A DNA stretch of 64,000 bases from Dysidea avara. Lineage: Eukaryota > Porifera > Demospongiae > Dictyoceratida > Dysideidae. The notes under the pieces are model-generated. The model was not told the origin of the DNA, made no database searches, and worked only from the letters and a program-made list of their open reading frames with translations. The stretch is from assembly GCF_963678975.1 (NCBI RefSeq), contig NC_089284.1, forward strand, positions 2,756,001-2,820,000, given 5' to 3'. The position numbers and the translations under genes were made by a program. Positions 22,176-45,195 of this stretch are shown here, piece after piece; position 1 is the first letter of the stretch, and every line of letters begins with the position of its first letter.

Positions 22176-22724
22176 ATAGGTACAGGCTTAATAGGTTAAG
22201 CAGTTCAAACAGCTACAGTGGAAACACAAGTGAAGTCACTACTCAGAACAAGAATTCAAGCTCTCAACTACAAAGGAAGGTGCTATAATTGCTAGGTGGG
22301 ATCACGAGGCAGATTATATAAATAATATACCTCGTAATAAACCGCCAAAATTTAAGCCAGCAGTTATTTCTTCTCAAATCATACCTGACACTCATCGTCA
22401 AATCCATTCTCCATTTCCATATCAATCTGCAAGACGTTATAATCACGGTTAAACCGAAGGGGTTAAAAAGGAACCGATGTAATTTACTCGCCAGGCAACA
22501 TGTGCACGTGGCCACGTGTCTACAGCCACCGTATATCTAAATTACTATCGGCGCAATAGCTCCGTACACTACTGTAGCGCCCATATGGATGTATAGTCCT
22601 TACTAAGGTACCATGTACGTTTGGACTATTTGTCCATATACTTAAGATAATAGGTTGCAACGGTTTATGACGTCACTACGTAAACAGGCGTTTTCCATTC
22701 CATTGTTCGCGATCGTCTGACAAG
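22176..22724 (+). promoter_or_regulatory. Upstream region of COQ5 copy 1 with a CRE-like site
   Basis: A perfect palindrome TGACGTCA lies at 22668-22675, about 50 bases before the COQ5 start codon. It matches the CREB/ATF consensus. The surrounding TGACGTCACTACGTAAACAG resembles part of a hairpin element at 46.86 kb. Function is inferred only from position and motif. Confidence 0.45.
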
Positions 22725-29376
<6,652 letters not shown>

Positions 29377-29836
29377 TGTTGTTTTGATGTAAAACATTTT
29401 TGGTTTTAGCTGAGGAGTTTTCTCTAATATTCCTTTTTAATTTTTTTTGATAGTTGTGTATATAGAATTTGCATTTTGTACACATAAATGTCAGTAAACT
29501 GGCCAGAAGCATGGTTGAAGTGGGTTGCCCACCAACCATGCTTTAGTGAGGTAGCTTACTAACTTTATTGTTACGGGGTGGATAAAAGTACCATTTTTTT
29601 TTTGGTTAATATTAGAAGGGGTGCCCACCAAGCCTAATTATGTGTGAGCTGTAAGCAAAATGGCCACCGTACACAGTATAGTTACATTTATGGTATATCA
29701 TACACTTGGATATGCACTTAATTTTCCTTTTTTATAAAATTATGGGTATATTCATTCAATTGTACAGACTTGTCAAATGAAGGGGTAGATTAGTAAATGG
29801 TATTGTAAGTTGATCTTTGCATGTGTACAATTTGAG

Positions 29837-30055
29837 TACAGTGAACTGAACCCCTTGGGATCAGGGGTGGTCCATAAGTCTGAAAAAAGTCCATATCTCT
29901 GAAACTGTATAAATAACCTTAAAATAGCATAAAGACCATTTTAAAAAAAAATCTGTATTATCAACTACCCTAATAAAACAGTCACTACTCTAATAGAGCA
30001 GTCATTTCCGTAGTTCGGTTAATCGATAATCCGGAAAACTAAGGTTTCACTGTAG
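29837..30055. mobile_element. MITE with TACAGTGAA / TTCACTGTA ends
   Basis: The left end TACAGTGAACTGAACCCC and the right end AAGGTTTCACTGTAG form short inverted repeats about 220 bp apart downstream of COQ5 copy 1. The inner phrase TAATAGAGCAGTCA recurs at 26.30 and 38.30 kb. Confidence 0.5.
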
Positions 30056-30200
30056 TCTAACATCTGAGCTTTTAAAGTCATTACCAAAACTGATGTGCAT
30101 GAGCTAGCTTGATGGCTTGCATTGGGCCAAAAATTTGTGTATTTTCAACTCTCAACTAGTCCAAATGCCAATGTGCAGTTGTGAGCATGTGTATATATCA

Positions 30201-30484
30201 TACCATAGGCGATTCTAAGGGGGGGCCATGGCCCCCCCTGCTGCTGAAAAATAACTTATAAAAATCTTGGGGGAAAGTTGCAGTATAGATTGGCATTGTT
30301 GTTTTTAGCATTTTTCATGTTTTTAGCATAAATTTTAGGCTGTTTTCAAGCCATCGCAAAAATCCTGCAGTTTGCAACCCCCAGACACCCCTGAAATTCT
30401 ACTTTATGCTACAGCCAAACAACAATAGTTATGCTGTTCCCTATACTTCCCCCCCGTAGGTCAGGTCTAGAATCACCACTGGTA
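30201..30484. mobile_element. MITE with GGCGATTCTA / TAGAATCACC ends
   Basis: Left TACCATAGGCGATTCTA and right TAGAATCACCACTGGTA are imperfect inverted repeats, next to G-rich and C-rich runs. A close relative lies at 56957-57245 (shared GTTGCAGTATAGATTGGCAT), and right-hand parts recur near 44.07 and 44.46 kb. Confidence 0.7.
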
Positions 30485-30574
30485 GCTATTAGATACAAGC
30501 CAGTCTTCAGTTAAAAAGTGACACAATACCTCAGAAGCAATGACAATCTGGTCGGTCGGGTCCGAACAATAACT

Positions 30575-30690
30575 TTTCATATTTATTTATTTTATTTTAA
30601 CTGCTTTTTAATGCAGGCAAGGCCTGCATTAAAGGTCTGTGGGCAACTGGTGCCCACAGCCAGAAAAAGTATACGTACAACTTACTAGGT
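30575..30690. repeat. Dispersed double-hairpin repeat
   Basis: AATGCAGGCAAGGCCTGCATT and CTGTGGGCAACTGGTGCCCAC(AG) are two adjacent self-complementary hairpins. The second also appears in varied form at 45.52 kb (CTGTAGGACACCTGGTCCTAC), with compensating changes in the stem. A similar hairpin lies at about 57405. Confidence 0.6.
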
Positions 30691-31044
30691 ATGGCCTTAC
30701 ATAAGATGGTCTGCATCATAGAGTTAGAAATAAAACATCACACCTCTAATTCCAGTAGCTATCTGAGTTTAGTTTTTAAATTAAAATACTGATCTTCAAT
30801 ATCGATAAACTTACTAATTACACAAAGGCGCCGCCCGCCAATTTACAATTTTTTGCGAAGGGCCAGACTACAGATACTCAGAGCCCTACTTTCAACCTCC
30901 CAACACAGTTGCAACCACTTTGTGTGCCTTCCCTAGCTAGAAACAAACGCTACAATATGCATACTTCTCGTGAATATAACAAACGGTTAAGCGCCACGTA
31001 AGGAATTCTAATTAATACGCACCACAACATATGGTCACGTGATA
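30691..31044 (+). promoter_or_regulatory. Upstream region of COQ5 copy 2
   Basis: This flank is not obviously similar to the flank of copy 1. An E-box palindrome CACGTG lies at about 31037-31042, a few bases before the start codon. The CRE-like TGACGTCA of copy 1 is absent. Confidence 0.35.
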
Positions 31045-35557
<4,513 letters not shown>

Positions 35558-35643
35558 TAAAATAAACATATATAATATACACTTTTTACACGGTACACAG
35601 TTCAAAGTGATCGAGCGTGTTCATGTATGCGAGAATAGCTAGT

Positions 35644-35919
35644 TCATCCTGACTTGAATAACAGGATAGCCACTTGTCCCAGGTAGAAATAGATGAAGTG
35701 CTTTGTTTCGTGGGTTACATACGACCCGAAGTTTCTCCCGACGATGCAATGCCACGTTGGGTTGAATTTTTTATCAAACTCCTTTTTTATGTATGACGCG
35801 ATGTCTTTCTCGATGTTGAACTTTTCCATTGCTTGCGTGGCGCAGTCCACCGCTTCTTGCTGCATATCTTCTGTCATATCAGCATTCTTTATCACTGCTT
35901 TGCGCTCAGACATTGTCAA
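35644..35919 (-). CDS. DYNLL: Dynein light chain LC8-type
   Basis: A single exon reads [20 protein letters not shown] and then [39 protein letters not shown] and VAILLFKSG. It is near identical to LC8/DYNLL of other animals (89-91 residues). LC8 is a small homodimeric hub that binds partners through TQT-type motifs and is a light chain of cytoplasmic dynein and myosin V. The second Met (MSERKAV, at 35913) matches the family start best. The gene runs tail-to-tail with COQ5 copy 2 (86 bases between stop codons) and head-to-head with DENR (247 bases between starts). No intron is seen, unlike its neighbours, though a retrocopy origin is not shown. Confidence 0.97.
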   Translation of the reverse strand: MTMSERKAVIKNADMTEDMQQEAVDCATQAMEKFNIEKDIASYIKKEFDKKFNPTWHCIVGRNFGSYVTHETKHFIYFYLGQVAILLFKSG

Positions 35920-36166
35920 TCACTCTTCACAGAACAGCGACTCGTGTGAAAAATCCAGCAAAATTGTCGTTGCTAGTATCAAACCCCTATTTACTTGGGT
36001 CTTGGCAACAAATTCTGTATTTTGATTGGTTATATTGCCGTCCTGTGACAAATCCTGTGACAAAATTGTGCGCGTGCGTTTAAAAGCATCCCAGTAACAA
36101 CAACTCGTGATGTCATAATAGTTCTAACTTATTCACACAGGGCAGTCGAGAGGGCTTGTGTACATT
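35920..36166. promoter_or_regulatory. Shared divergent promoter region, DYNLL and DENR
   Basis: Only 247 bases separate the two start codons. A TGATGTCA motif, one base off the CRE consensus, lies near 36109. No TATA box is evident. Confidence 0.4.
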
Positions 36167-39100
36167 ATGGCTACGGCTGATGTGGTCGCTGTCACTGATG
36201 ATAAAGACGCGGTTTCGCCAGTAGAGGAGACGTATCCACTTACTGTCAACTATTGCGGAGGTGAATTTGTATGACACACTTATTTAGCAGGATCCAGTAC
36301 TCCTTCTACCAGTACTAGCACTTTTAATTTTACCTGCAAATGCTATCCCGCTAGGGACCTGTGAGAAGGCTAAAGCCTGTGAATAATTTTTACATACATT
36401 TTTTCCCCGGGCTGGATGGTCTGCCCTTGCCACCACCCCCAGCACCAGTTGGCATGTGCTGGACCTGTTAGAAGATAAAAACAGGTTGGACTCAGTAGTC
36501 CCTGTGCCCATCAAAGCGGCCCATCTCTGGAGAGACATCAGTTGATTGAAATGAGATGGACCTGCTACCACGGATGCACACGGTCGCAGAGCGCAACAGT
36601 GAAAAAGACAGTGTGCACCTCATCCAGGCCAGAGTACGGCTGTACGTATTGAACTTCTGCGGGACAGTAGGTCAGCCAGGCGTCTAGAAAACTACTGCTT
36701 CTTTTCCCATACCCCCCCAGTAGTTGTAAACACAAGGGGAGTAAAAGAAGCCTGCTCTTCCTCCCCAATGCGGTCTCCTTATTCCCGCTTCTTCTGTAGT
36801 TCATAGCGTGGGAAAGAATTATTTAGCATATTAACTTGATGGGGGAAATTGACAAATTGCAAGTTGTGCTCAAACATTAGGCCAACAATTGTAAATTGCT
36901 TGTTCCATCCTAGTCAGGTAAAAAATACCATGTGGGCGGGCGGTTATTATTTATTATATTGTTAAAATCTTATTTAATATCAAGGGAGCCCATTAACTCA
37001 TAATTGCCTTTAGTTCTCTCAAATTTAGCAGAGATGTAAGATTTGTTGTGAAAGATTCGAATAACCCCTCATTTTCTCTGAGCATGCAGCCACCAAATCT
37101 TGAAGAGTTTGCTGGCTGGGTGTATATCATGCTTATGGTCATAACAATCGATTGCAACAGTACGAATTTTCCATATGCTCCACACACACGTTAATAACAG
37201 ATTGTCAGATAAGTGGGACTCCTGTTCAATAACGTATCTCATTCACCAATGGCTACTAAAAGATCCACTGCTTGAAATCCAGCCCGAGGTTGGAATACGT
37301 AGTTATCCATGCTTTTTGGTACTAAACAACATCAGAAACCCACTACCTTTCCAACCATGTGCTCACATTAGTACCTTTTTTTTTAAATTAGATCATGTGA
37401 CTATCAAATGCAATAATAAATTTGCATGCGGCTCTAAAATTACTGTGTGGGCAGGTGACAGGAAACAAGGAATCTACAATTGGTAGCCTTATTTGTAAAC
37501 AGAGGCAGAAATTAGATCATTGGAAACTTTGCAGTATGATCACATAGCCAAACGTGTGGGGGGGTGGAGACTTGACAAAACGTGGCCTGGCTACATGAGA
37601 CTAATACTGTATCGTGTTCTGAAAATGGCACAAAGAGTTGTAGAGTACTGGTTGTATAGTGGATGGGGGGTATCCTAATAGTGTACGCACATGTGTTAGC
37701 ATTATTCCCCAGGTGGGCTCTGCTAATTCATTATGATACTGTATGGGGAATTTGGGCTCAGCACAAATTACACATCTGGCTTAGAAATTATAAGTTCAAT
37801 TATGCATTCCACCTAACATCTTGAAAATACCAATATGAGGTAATTGATATTGTGCTAAATAGGTTAGTAACAAAAATTGACTTATTTTTTACCCTGAGAC
37901 TCAGTGTGGCAGCTGCCAAACATGAAAATTTATGCTGTATAATATTTTCTCTATTTTTAGTGTGTACCATGCCAACAGAGGTGAGGGAAACTGTTAGAAT
38001 ATGGTGTTACTCTGGTCTACATAGTACTGTGAGTATTCTGGAATGTATGAAAAGTGTCAGGAGTGGCTACGAGACAATCTACCTAATGAATTTGACCAGT
38101 GTAAGTATTTGCTGTTCTACTTGAATATTTTCGGAAGGGACATATCTCTTTTTCTTGTGTGTTGTAGTAACCACTAAAACTGATGATTCTGGAAGTGCTT
38201 CCACAAGCAGTAAGAGACAAACAAGAGGTGTGTTCGGTGATCTTGGTTGCCCTTGTCTGAAATAGGGGTAATACAATACTTGTTGGAAGATCAAGATACT
38301 CTAATAGAGCAGTCACAATTTTACATCTTCAAAGCTGTAAAACCTACTTGTAACAATAGTGAAGCTCTAAAATATTAAACTTTTCACATGGGGCATGCCT
38401 TTAACATGACATGGATCCTGTCCTATAAAGAGCTGTTATAGTAAACGATATTTCACAGAAAATGTCATGGTATTTTAGGAGGCAAAGCAATGAAAAAGGC
38501 ACGCAAGAAACAGGTACACAGTACTTATTAATATAGGTGTTGACATTTCACTTTGTGCAGGAGGTTGAGAAATTAATCAAGATCTCAAAGGCACAACGTA
38601 ACAAGAAGAAAATTGTCACAGTCATCGCAGGATTAAGAACATTCGGTACGGCAAGTTTGCTTGTATGCTAGAACAGTATTATACATCTGAGAAATCAAAA
38701 TTTATGCAGTTAATTGAGCATATTGAGGTGACTGATTGACATAGGAAAGCTTTTGTTTAACAGATTTGGTAAATCATATCAAATTTAATTCCCACTTGTA
38801 TTACTTTTTATTCCCTTTCACCGTTCATTTCACAACTTGCCGGTGAGGATATTTTACTGATTCATTTTCTTCACCCTAGAAATTGATCTCAAGAAGGCCA
38901 GCAAATTATTTTCCCAACACTTCTCTTGTGGTTCATCAATTGCTGGTGACGATGAGGTGGTGGTCCAAGGTGATGTCACTGATGACGTTATTGATTTGAT
39001 ACAGAAGAACTGGCCTGAGGTGGGTGTGTGCTTGTAGCTACTATGTGTACAACTAAGTATAGTTGTACAGTGCAAATGAAACCAACTTGCTTAGTATTCA

Positions 39101-42100
39101 CCTTTTTAATGTACAAGACCACGTAATTAAAGTGTGTCCCAATCGTAACTAACATGTACCTTGTCACCACATTAATATATGGCCACCTCATTATTGAGGC
39201 TACACTTTCTGGTTGGTTTACTGTATTAGGAAGAGTGGTCCACTCTTGGTATGTTTGAAACATTAATGGTGTGACATTTTTGATGGACGATGGGTGATGC
39301 TAACTTTCCAGAGAAGATTGCATCATCGTTTCAGTCCTGCATTATACTATAATATATCTGCACACAAAGACAGCCAAGCTGGGAAAATAGTTCAATAGCC
39401 TGGGTGAAATCAAAATAGGTGATGACCAAGAAACGGCTGCAATGATGTTAATGCAATAAATTTATTAATGGCTGTTGTATGCATTGTTAACATCATTGCA
39501 GCCATTTCTTGGCCGCCACCTATTTTGATTTCATAATTTTTTCACCTCTGGGTGTTTTTGTGTTCTTTTTGTACTCTATGTGGCCCCAAAGCCAACTATG
39601 TCTTTATCTTTACCCACGTTTCTTCTTATCTACAGACACAATGATGATTGTATTGTATGACCTTTTGGTAAATATAATAAAACGCACATTCTTTTGGGGG
39701 GGGGGGGGGGGGGGGGGGCGTTCTAATAGAATGCACATTGAGTAGATTTTAACTAGGATTTTCATTAAGTGAGGTGATCAGTGGTGATAGCATTGGCTCA
39801 GTGATTAAACATTTGGGTGTTCAGTATGGAGGTCCCTGGTTCAAACTCTGGTAGTTTTTTAGACTTTTACCCCTGGCTGTTCTATTACAGTATCTTGACT
39901 TCACGATTGGTGTTTGTATTGTAACTCTGTAGCTGTTACTTCTTCATTTTTCTAACCATCAAGTTGTGATTGTTTCCTTATGTGCACACCAAATTTCAAG
40001 TTATTCTCATAAACATTTTACCCTGTAACCTTGATAGAGGTTCAATCTTTTTTATGATAGCACTGTGTGAACCCCAAAGGCTATCCCACTGGTGAGTTTG
40101 CTATTGTGGCGTAAAATGGTGGCCGTGTGCTGCTTCGTTTGGCCTCCAGCCTTGTGACTGTAGTCAGGCAACCAGGCAGGCAGTCAGTCAAAAATTCAAG
40201 TTTCGGTGATTTTTAAAAAAATTTCTATATCTGGTAGCCTGCAAGTGTTTTCTGATAGACTAATATTATTCTACAGTATAAAGGTGATTTTCATCGCATA
40301 AGATGTTTCTAGGATGATTTTTAAAGGTGGCGGCATGCGTCATTTTTGGGAGGATCTCTACTTAAACAGTGCTACCATACTGTTTTATAAGTGCAAATGA
40401 AACCAACTTGCTTAGTAGGTGCCTTTTTAATATAATATATCACTTTAACACCTCAGATAAAAGGAATCCACAGGGTTATATTTCTCATATAACCCTGTGG
40501 TCAGGGAAAAGTGTACTTTAAATTTCATAAAGTACACTTTAGGGCAAAGAGTGCTTTATTGCACCGCAAAGAGTGCTACAAAAAAGCACTCTTTGTGGTG
40601 CAATAAAGCACAGTTGCCCACGTGCTCTAGTACAGGCTAATAGCCCGTGGCGCTCATGCCAGTATGACTAATCACCCAAGCCGGTGCAGGCTGATAGCCC
40701 TCGTCGCACTGAGTGGTCAATCACCCGAGTTCTACCACTGGATTGCTTTTATAGACATATCTAAGTACTTCGATGATGGGTGGGAGAAGATAACATTGCT
40801 ATTATGTTTGTGAATGTAAACGGACAAGTCCTGGAGATATCATGGAAATGCTTCATCATGTTTCACAATAGAATCGATTGTGGGTTGTGACCAAAACCTG
40901 CCAAAATATGCGATGAACGTCTACCATGCCAAACTATGGTGAACTACACGCGAGTTACTTTGTTAAACTAGTTTGTGTGCATTTAGGCTGCTAATAATTC
41001 ATGCAACGCGTGCTAATTATGAGTCCTAGTGTATGGCTGCAAGCTATGATTAGAAAGTTCCATAAATCATTTAAAGCATTTTGCTTCGTGCTTTATTTTT
41101 CATATAGAACTTGCAGATTTTTCATATCGCACTCGTGGCAATTCTTTAACATATACATATCCCTGTGGTCAGGGATATAATCATGATTATAGCCCTGACC
41201 ACAATGCCTTTGATGCTAAGGCAACTACAAAGCATCAGTTCACTTTATTATTTATATTGAGCTGCTTAAAGTTTTACATTGTGGGTTTGAGTTTAGCATA
41301 TAGGCTTAGTTTCTCTTCAAGGAAAAATAATTCAACGAGTCATCATCACATACGGTACTGCCCAAGTGCTATGTCGCACGCACAAGTTTTCTCAAGAGTT
41401 TAAAAATCGCTAATTAAGGAGCATGGCAACTGTTTTGCTCGCGATTCTCGTGAGCGAAACAGCTGCCACACTGTCTCGCAAACAAACAGTTGCCATGCCC
41501 CTTAATTAGTGATTTAAAAAATCTCAAGCAAAGTTGCGAGTGTGATGTTGCGCTTGGGCAGTACCATATAAGGACAATAAATTACAGGTGCTTACTAAAA
41601 TGATTGTAACTTACAAACAGAATGCCATGCAGAGTTCAAATTTATAAGTTACTGGGTAGGTTTTCCTTGTATCACTTAATTTTCTTTACTACATACAAAG
41701 GCAAATCAGTGAAGAAATATCGATGGCATACTGCTGTTTCGACATGACATACCCCATAACTCCCATACCTTTGGGTATACTGCATTGAAAATGAAGATTT
41801 TCAAGCTCCTCTTGAGTAGGCAAATAAGATGATAGCCAGGATTTTATTGTTAGATCTTTTCTTCACTAAGAACAAAGTAGTTTACAGATTTTAAAAAAAG
41901 GTATACAAGTATTTCACCTATTGTCTTTATACTGTAAATTTAGACTTTTTGCCTATATCCATTCACCACTAAACTTTGCTCAAACACTTTGGGTGATTAG
42001 CTATATGACCATCACTTATTTCACCACACGCAAGAGTTCATAATTAATATTTTGAACTTGTAATTGTTGATAGTTGGCCAGAGAAATGCTTCCAATACAC

Positions 42101-42645
42101 ACACCCATTCATTGCAATTTACAAGCATTGTAAAGCTGGCAAACAAATATACAGGATTAAAAAAGCTAGGTGATGCTATATCGTTTCTTTGTAAAGAAAT
42201 GGATTTGCACACTTTGAATTTTAAGCCTATGTCAGGCTACATGTGCTGTTTTACGCAAGAAAACTGGAGAAGATGGAAAGGCACGTTATACAGTTTTAAC
42301 ACAACACAGTGCTTGTGTAAATGCTAACAGTAGACAAATCCTCTTTAATTTTATGTATCATGTGGTGAATTGTGTTGATTTCAAAAAAATGTTTTGTGGC
42401 CATAAAATGCAAAAAACTTTAGTCCAGTGAATGGATACACTACCGTATTTCAAGATTTAAAATGTCTTTGCTCATATTTATACCATTGTTACATGTGAGA
42501 GGTAGTGTATATAAGGCACTTGTATACTTGTAAATGGTACAATTGAGAAAACGTGTCAACTTGTCATTCATTGTGTATCACTTAATCATTATTTCCACAG
42601 GTGGATGATGATGCTATTGAACTAGTCAGCAACTCAAAGAGATGA
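36167..42645 (+). CDS. DENR: Density-regulated protein, translation re-initiation factor
   Basis: Eight exons (36167-36260, 37961-37980, 38034-38100, 38168-38227, 38479-38513, 38561-38645, 38880-39019, 42601-42645) total 546 nt, 181 residues, phases consistent. DENR pairs with MCT-1 to remove tRNA and promote recycling and re-initiation on the 40S ribosome. Motifs: YPLTVNYCG and VCTMPTE, then [20 protein letters not shown] (N-terminal zinc-binding region), a Lys-rich linker ([12 protein letters not shown]), then the SUI1/eIF1-like domain with [40 protein letters not shown] and KNWPEVDDD. The human protein is 198 residues. Exon 2 is only 20 nt. Intron 7 is 3.6 kb and carries several repeats. 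Confidence 0.94.
36285..36815. repeat. GC-richer block of unknown origin in DENR intron 1
   Basis: The base composition differs from its flanks, and frames on the reverse strand are open but match no known family by eye. It may be part of an interspersed repeat. Confidence 0.35.
36816..37960. other. Rest of DENR intron 1
   Basis: AT-rich intron sequence. Near 37560-37610 there is a partial match to the TAGTCTCGTG element ends (CCTGGCTACATGAGACTA). Nothing else is recognised. Confidence 0.4.
39405..39533. mobile_element. Hairpin MITE
   Basis: TGAAATCAAAATAGGTGATG ... CAAGAAACGGCTGCAATGATG pairs with CATCATTGCAGCCATTTCTTG ... CACCTATTTTGATTTCA across about 50 bases. The 129-bp block can fold back on itself. 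Lies in DENR intron 7. Confidence 0.8.
39697..39719. repeat. Poly-G run
   Basis: An almost pure run of about 22 G residues. Its length is likely unreliable in assembly. Confidence 0.95.
39772..40070 (+). mobile_element. tRNA-derived SINE, second family
   Basis: The head has TAGCATTGGCTCAGTGATTA (A-box-like) and CCTGGTTCAAACTCTGGTAG (B box GGTTCAAACTC, close to GGTTCRANNCC), with tRNA-like spacing. The body is T-rich and differs from the 4955-5385 family. No complete tRNA fold is apparent. Confidence 0.7.
40470..41170 (+). repeat. Dispersed repeat element, copy 1
   Basis: The block from GTGCAATAAAGCAC through TACTTCGATG to the CGTGCTTTATTTTTCATATAG end is repeated in inverted orientation at 51405-52085. 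It contains several internal palindromes (AAGTGTACTTTA..., CAAAGAGTGCTTTATTGC). A short CCCTGTGGTCAGGG repeat lies at both its ends here. Superfamily unknown, no coding content. Confidence 0.75.
41351..41568. mobile_element. MITE with about 80-bp inverted arms
   Basis: TACGGTACTGCCCAAGTGC and GCGCTTGGGCAGTACCATA are inverted ends, and inner arms (AAGGAGCATGGCAACTGTT against AACAGTTGCCATGCCCCTT) also pair. Lies in DENR intron 7. Confidence 0.85.
41569..42600. other. Rest of DENR intron 7
   Basis: AT-rich. A frame at 42064-42327 is open but without recognised motifs. No exon is called. Confidence 0.4.
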
Positions 42646-43238
42646 AGACCACTCAATGTGTACATACCTAGTGTAAATTCTGTTTAAAGTTTTCTTTCAT
42701 ACTCCCACCAGTGCGTGCTTCACGCCTTCGTGTGGCTGCTGCTTCTGGGATTTGAAACTAGAATTCTATACTGACTCGCCTTAATAGTAAGACATCAAAA
42801 GCTTTAGCAAACATTAATAATTTAAGAGGAGGTATTAAGAATGATGTAAGGTTGGGGTAATATTCTAATGTTTACCCACTATGATAATGTAAGAAATTCT
42901 TATATGTATAAACCAGCCAAAAGCTATAGCATCTGGTAGGTTTTGCTTGAATAGGTGGCCTGTTATACTTTGTAAAATTGTGGGGGGTGGGGTTAAAAGC
43001 TGCCTTCTGTTAGATACAGTGAATTGGTGATCAGCTCATTTAGTATTAGTTAACTACTGATTGTCTGATTTAACCATTTGATCTTACCCTATATTTGCCA
43101 AATGTTGTATAGTTTAGTGTCACCAATGTGAAACAGACAGATCCTTCTGAAACAGCTTGACATAAGAATATTGCCCTAATTCTTTACATTACCTGCATAC
43201 AGCTTACAATACAATGGTATGCTACAGACAATGCATGA
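42646..43238. other. Intergenic spacer between convergent DENR and C1QBP
   Basis: 593 bases between the two stop codons. No gene or clear repeat was recognised. Confidence 0.5.
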
Positions 43239-45195
43239 CTATGTGAAATTAGCTAGTGGTTTCAGGACCTTTTCAACATAATAGTATCGTTCATATTCTG
43301 GTAAAAAGGTGTTCTGTAGAAAGTGGAGGAAATCTTGTGTGATGCCACGTTCTGTCAAGTAGTCATAGTACAGTGACACCAAACCCTAAATTGTAAAATT
43401 TGTTTCATAAGGAAGGAGCAAACAATAAAAACTCACTTCAGACAAGTCAGTTGTATCCACTGTTAGATCAGAACTGGATATTCCGATGGATGTGATGTCG
43501 TAAATATCCTCCTCAGTCATGTCGTTGAGCACCTCGGCTGTTTCATATGTACAAGAGAAACAGATTTCATCAGATGATTTCTTGATCTTCACGTCAAACT
43601 GTGGCATCTACAACATCAGAAAACAATGACAATGTGCAAGGGGAGACCTGATTATCCATAGGACCAGAAAAATAACCCCATAAATGAGGTGGTAGCCTTA
43701 TCATGAAGTACACATTAAGGGCTGACTCGATCAGCTACAGGTTGGAAACTACTTGGTAAGGAGGTGGACACTACTGTGGCACTGTGCATTAGTTACCATT
43801 TCATCTGAAGTATCATCTTCATAGTAATCATCCTCTTCCTCCGATCCTTCAAATTCATCTTCGCCTGCCTCTTCTGGATAATCTGAGTCGTATTCATCAC
43901 TGTCAGATGAGCTACTACTCAGCTCATCTGATGAGCTGCTACTCAGCTCGTTAGAAGCAAACCCTCTGATGTCTGCTTCTACCTCTACTGTGATGCTGCA
44001 ACAAAACATTCAATTGATAAGACTACATTCCTTGATATACACAGGTAGATTACTTTACTGGTGCCCACTTTAGGCTGTTTTCAAGCCTTCAAATTACAAC
44101 CCCCAGAAACTTTACATTACAGCCATACAACAGAGGTTATCCATTTACGTCATTGTAAGTTAGTAACAGTTACTAGACACCATGTTTTTGAGGCAAAAAT
44201 CCATACAAGAAAATGTAACATTTTTTTTGCGATACTTATATTAATAGCCAATCGAAGAGTGGGAATAAAGGGGACTGGATTAACATAGTGATACCAGCTG
44301 GAGTTTAATGGCCCTGTTTCTTCCAGCTGTGAAGCAATATTACTATAAAACAACAAAAAAACATAACAAATGCACCACAGCTTTCTTATTTTCACTAGCA
44401 TTCTTCAGCCTCACAAATACACAAAGATAACCTGGAAAATATTTACTGTGATGTCAAATGGATGCCCTCTGTGGTCATGCTATGCCCTATGCTGCCCCCT
44501 GTAGGTCAGGCACTGCTGCCCCCTGTAGGTCAGGCACTGCTGCGAGCAAACACATAATTAAATCAGTTTATTCAAATGCATTTGTTTAGAGGAAAATTTT
44601 TGTAAAAGGCAGATTTACAACTTCTCCACTTTTCTGGAAAATGCTACATACATCAAATCAACAGTACAAAATTTCTCTTCAACCTACTTACGTTTCATTC
44701 TTGTGTGTCCGTTCAAAGACAGCTGTACCATCATCATTATTTAAACTCAACTATATAATGACAAGTTTTAAAAAACTACATGGCCTAAAACATCAGAGAC
44801 AGAGATCACCTTGAAACCTTTGTATTTTGGTAGTTCAGCTGCTGAACTGCAATTTAGCTCCTCGGTATGGAATTCCATTTCCCTATTAATATATTCACGT
44901 AGTGGATTCGGTGCTGTAATTACAAAATAATTAAATATAGCTTGAACCTGCACCACTAGCCTTTAGTATCAGATGATGCGGCACGTACATGGTTTAAACC
45001 CACGACACCAGGTCTTGACAAATTCAGATGTCTCTGTGAAGTCGCTGAAACGCATGAGCAAAGTCAGTATACCCTTTTATATCATCCAATTAGAAAATTC
45101 TCACTTCTTAAACAGCAGAAATTTCTTCTTATGCAGAGACCCTGTGCACAGCCTTTAATGTGTGCAAAAATACTGGACGAAACACGAAATGCCAT
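43239..45195 (-). CDS. C1QBP: Mitochondrial p32 / C1QBP (MAM33 family)
   Basis: Exons in reading order: about 45195-45142 (MAFRVSSSIFAHIKGCAQ, presequence-like), about 45044 to an uncertain donor, then 44913-44810, 44750-44692, 43995-43797, 43607-43437 and 43385-43239. Exons 3-7 are phase-consistent. p32 is an acidic trimeric matrix protein that supports mitochondrial translation and binds many partners. Motifs: NPLREYINREMEFHTEEL, LPKYKGFK, FERTHKNETITVEVEADI, then a long acidic Ser/Asp/Glu loop (about 60 residues), PQFDVKIKKSS, EEDIYDITSIGI and a C-terminal helix pair YDYLTERGITQDF / YEREYYVEKVLK-like (YERYYYVEKVLKPLA). The acidic loop seems longer than in human p32. The exon 2 donor is unsettled because an in-frame stop lies shortly after. 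Confidence 0.82.

Noticed and set aside
36284-36804. Two reverse-strand genes in DENR intron 1
   Set aside because: No motif recognised and no start or splice context. More likely a repeat-derived block.
39775-39860. True tRNA gene
   Set aside because: The boxes are degenerate and are followed by a SINE-like body. No cloverleaf could be drawn by eye.
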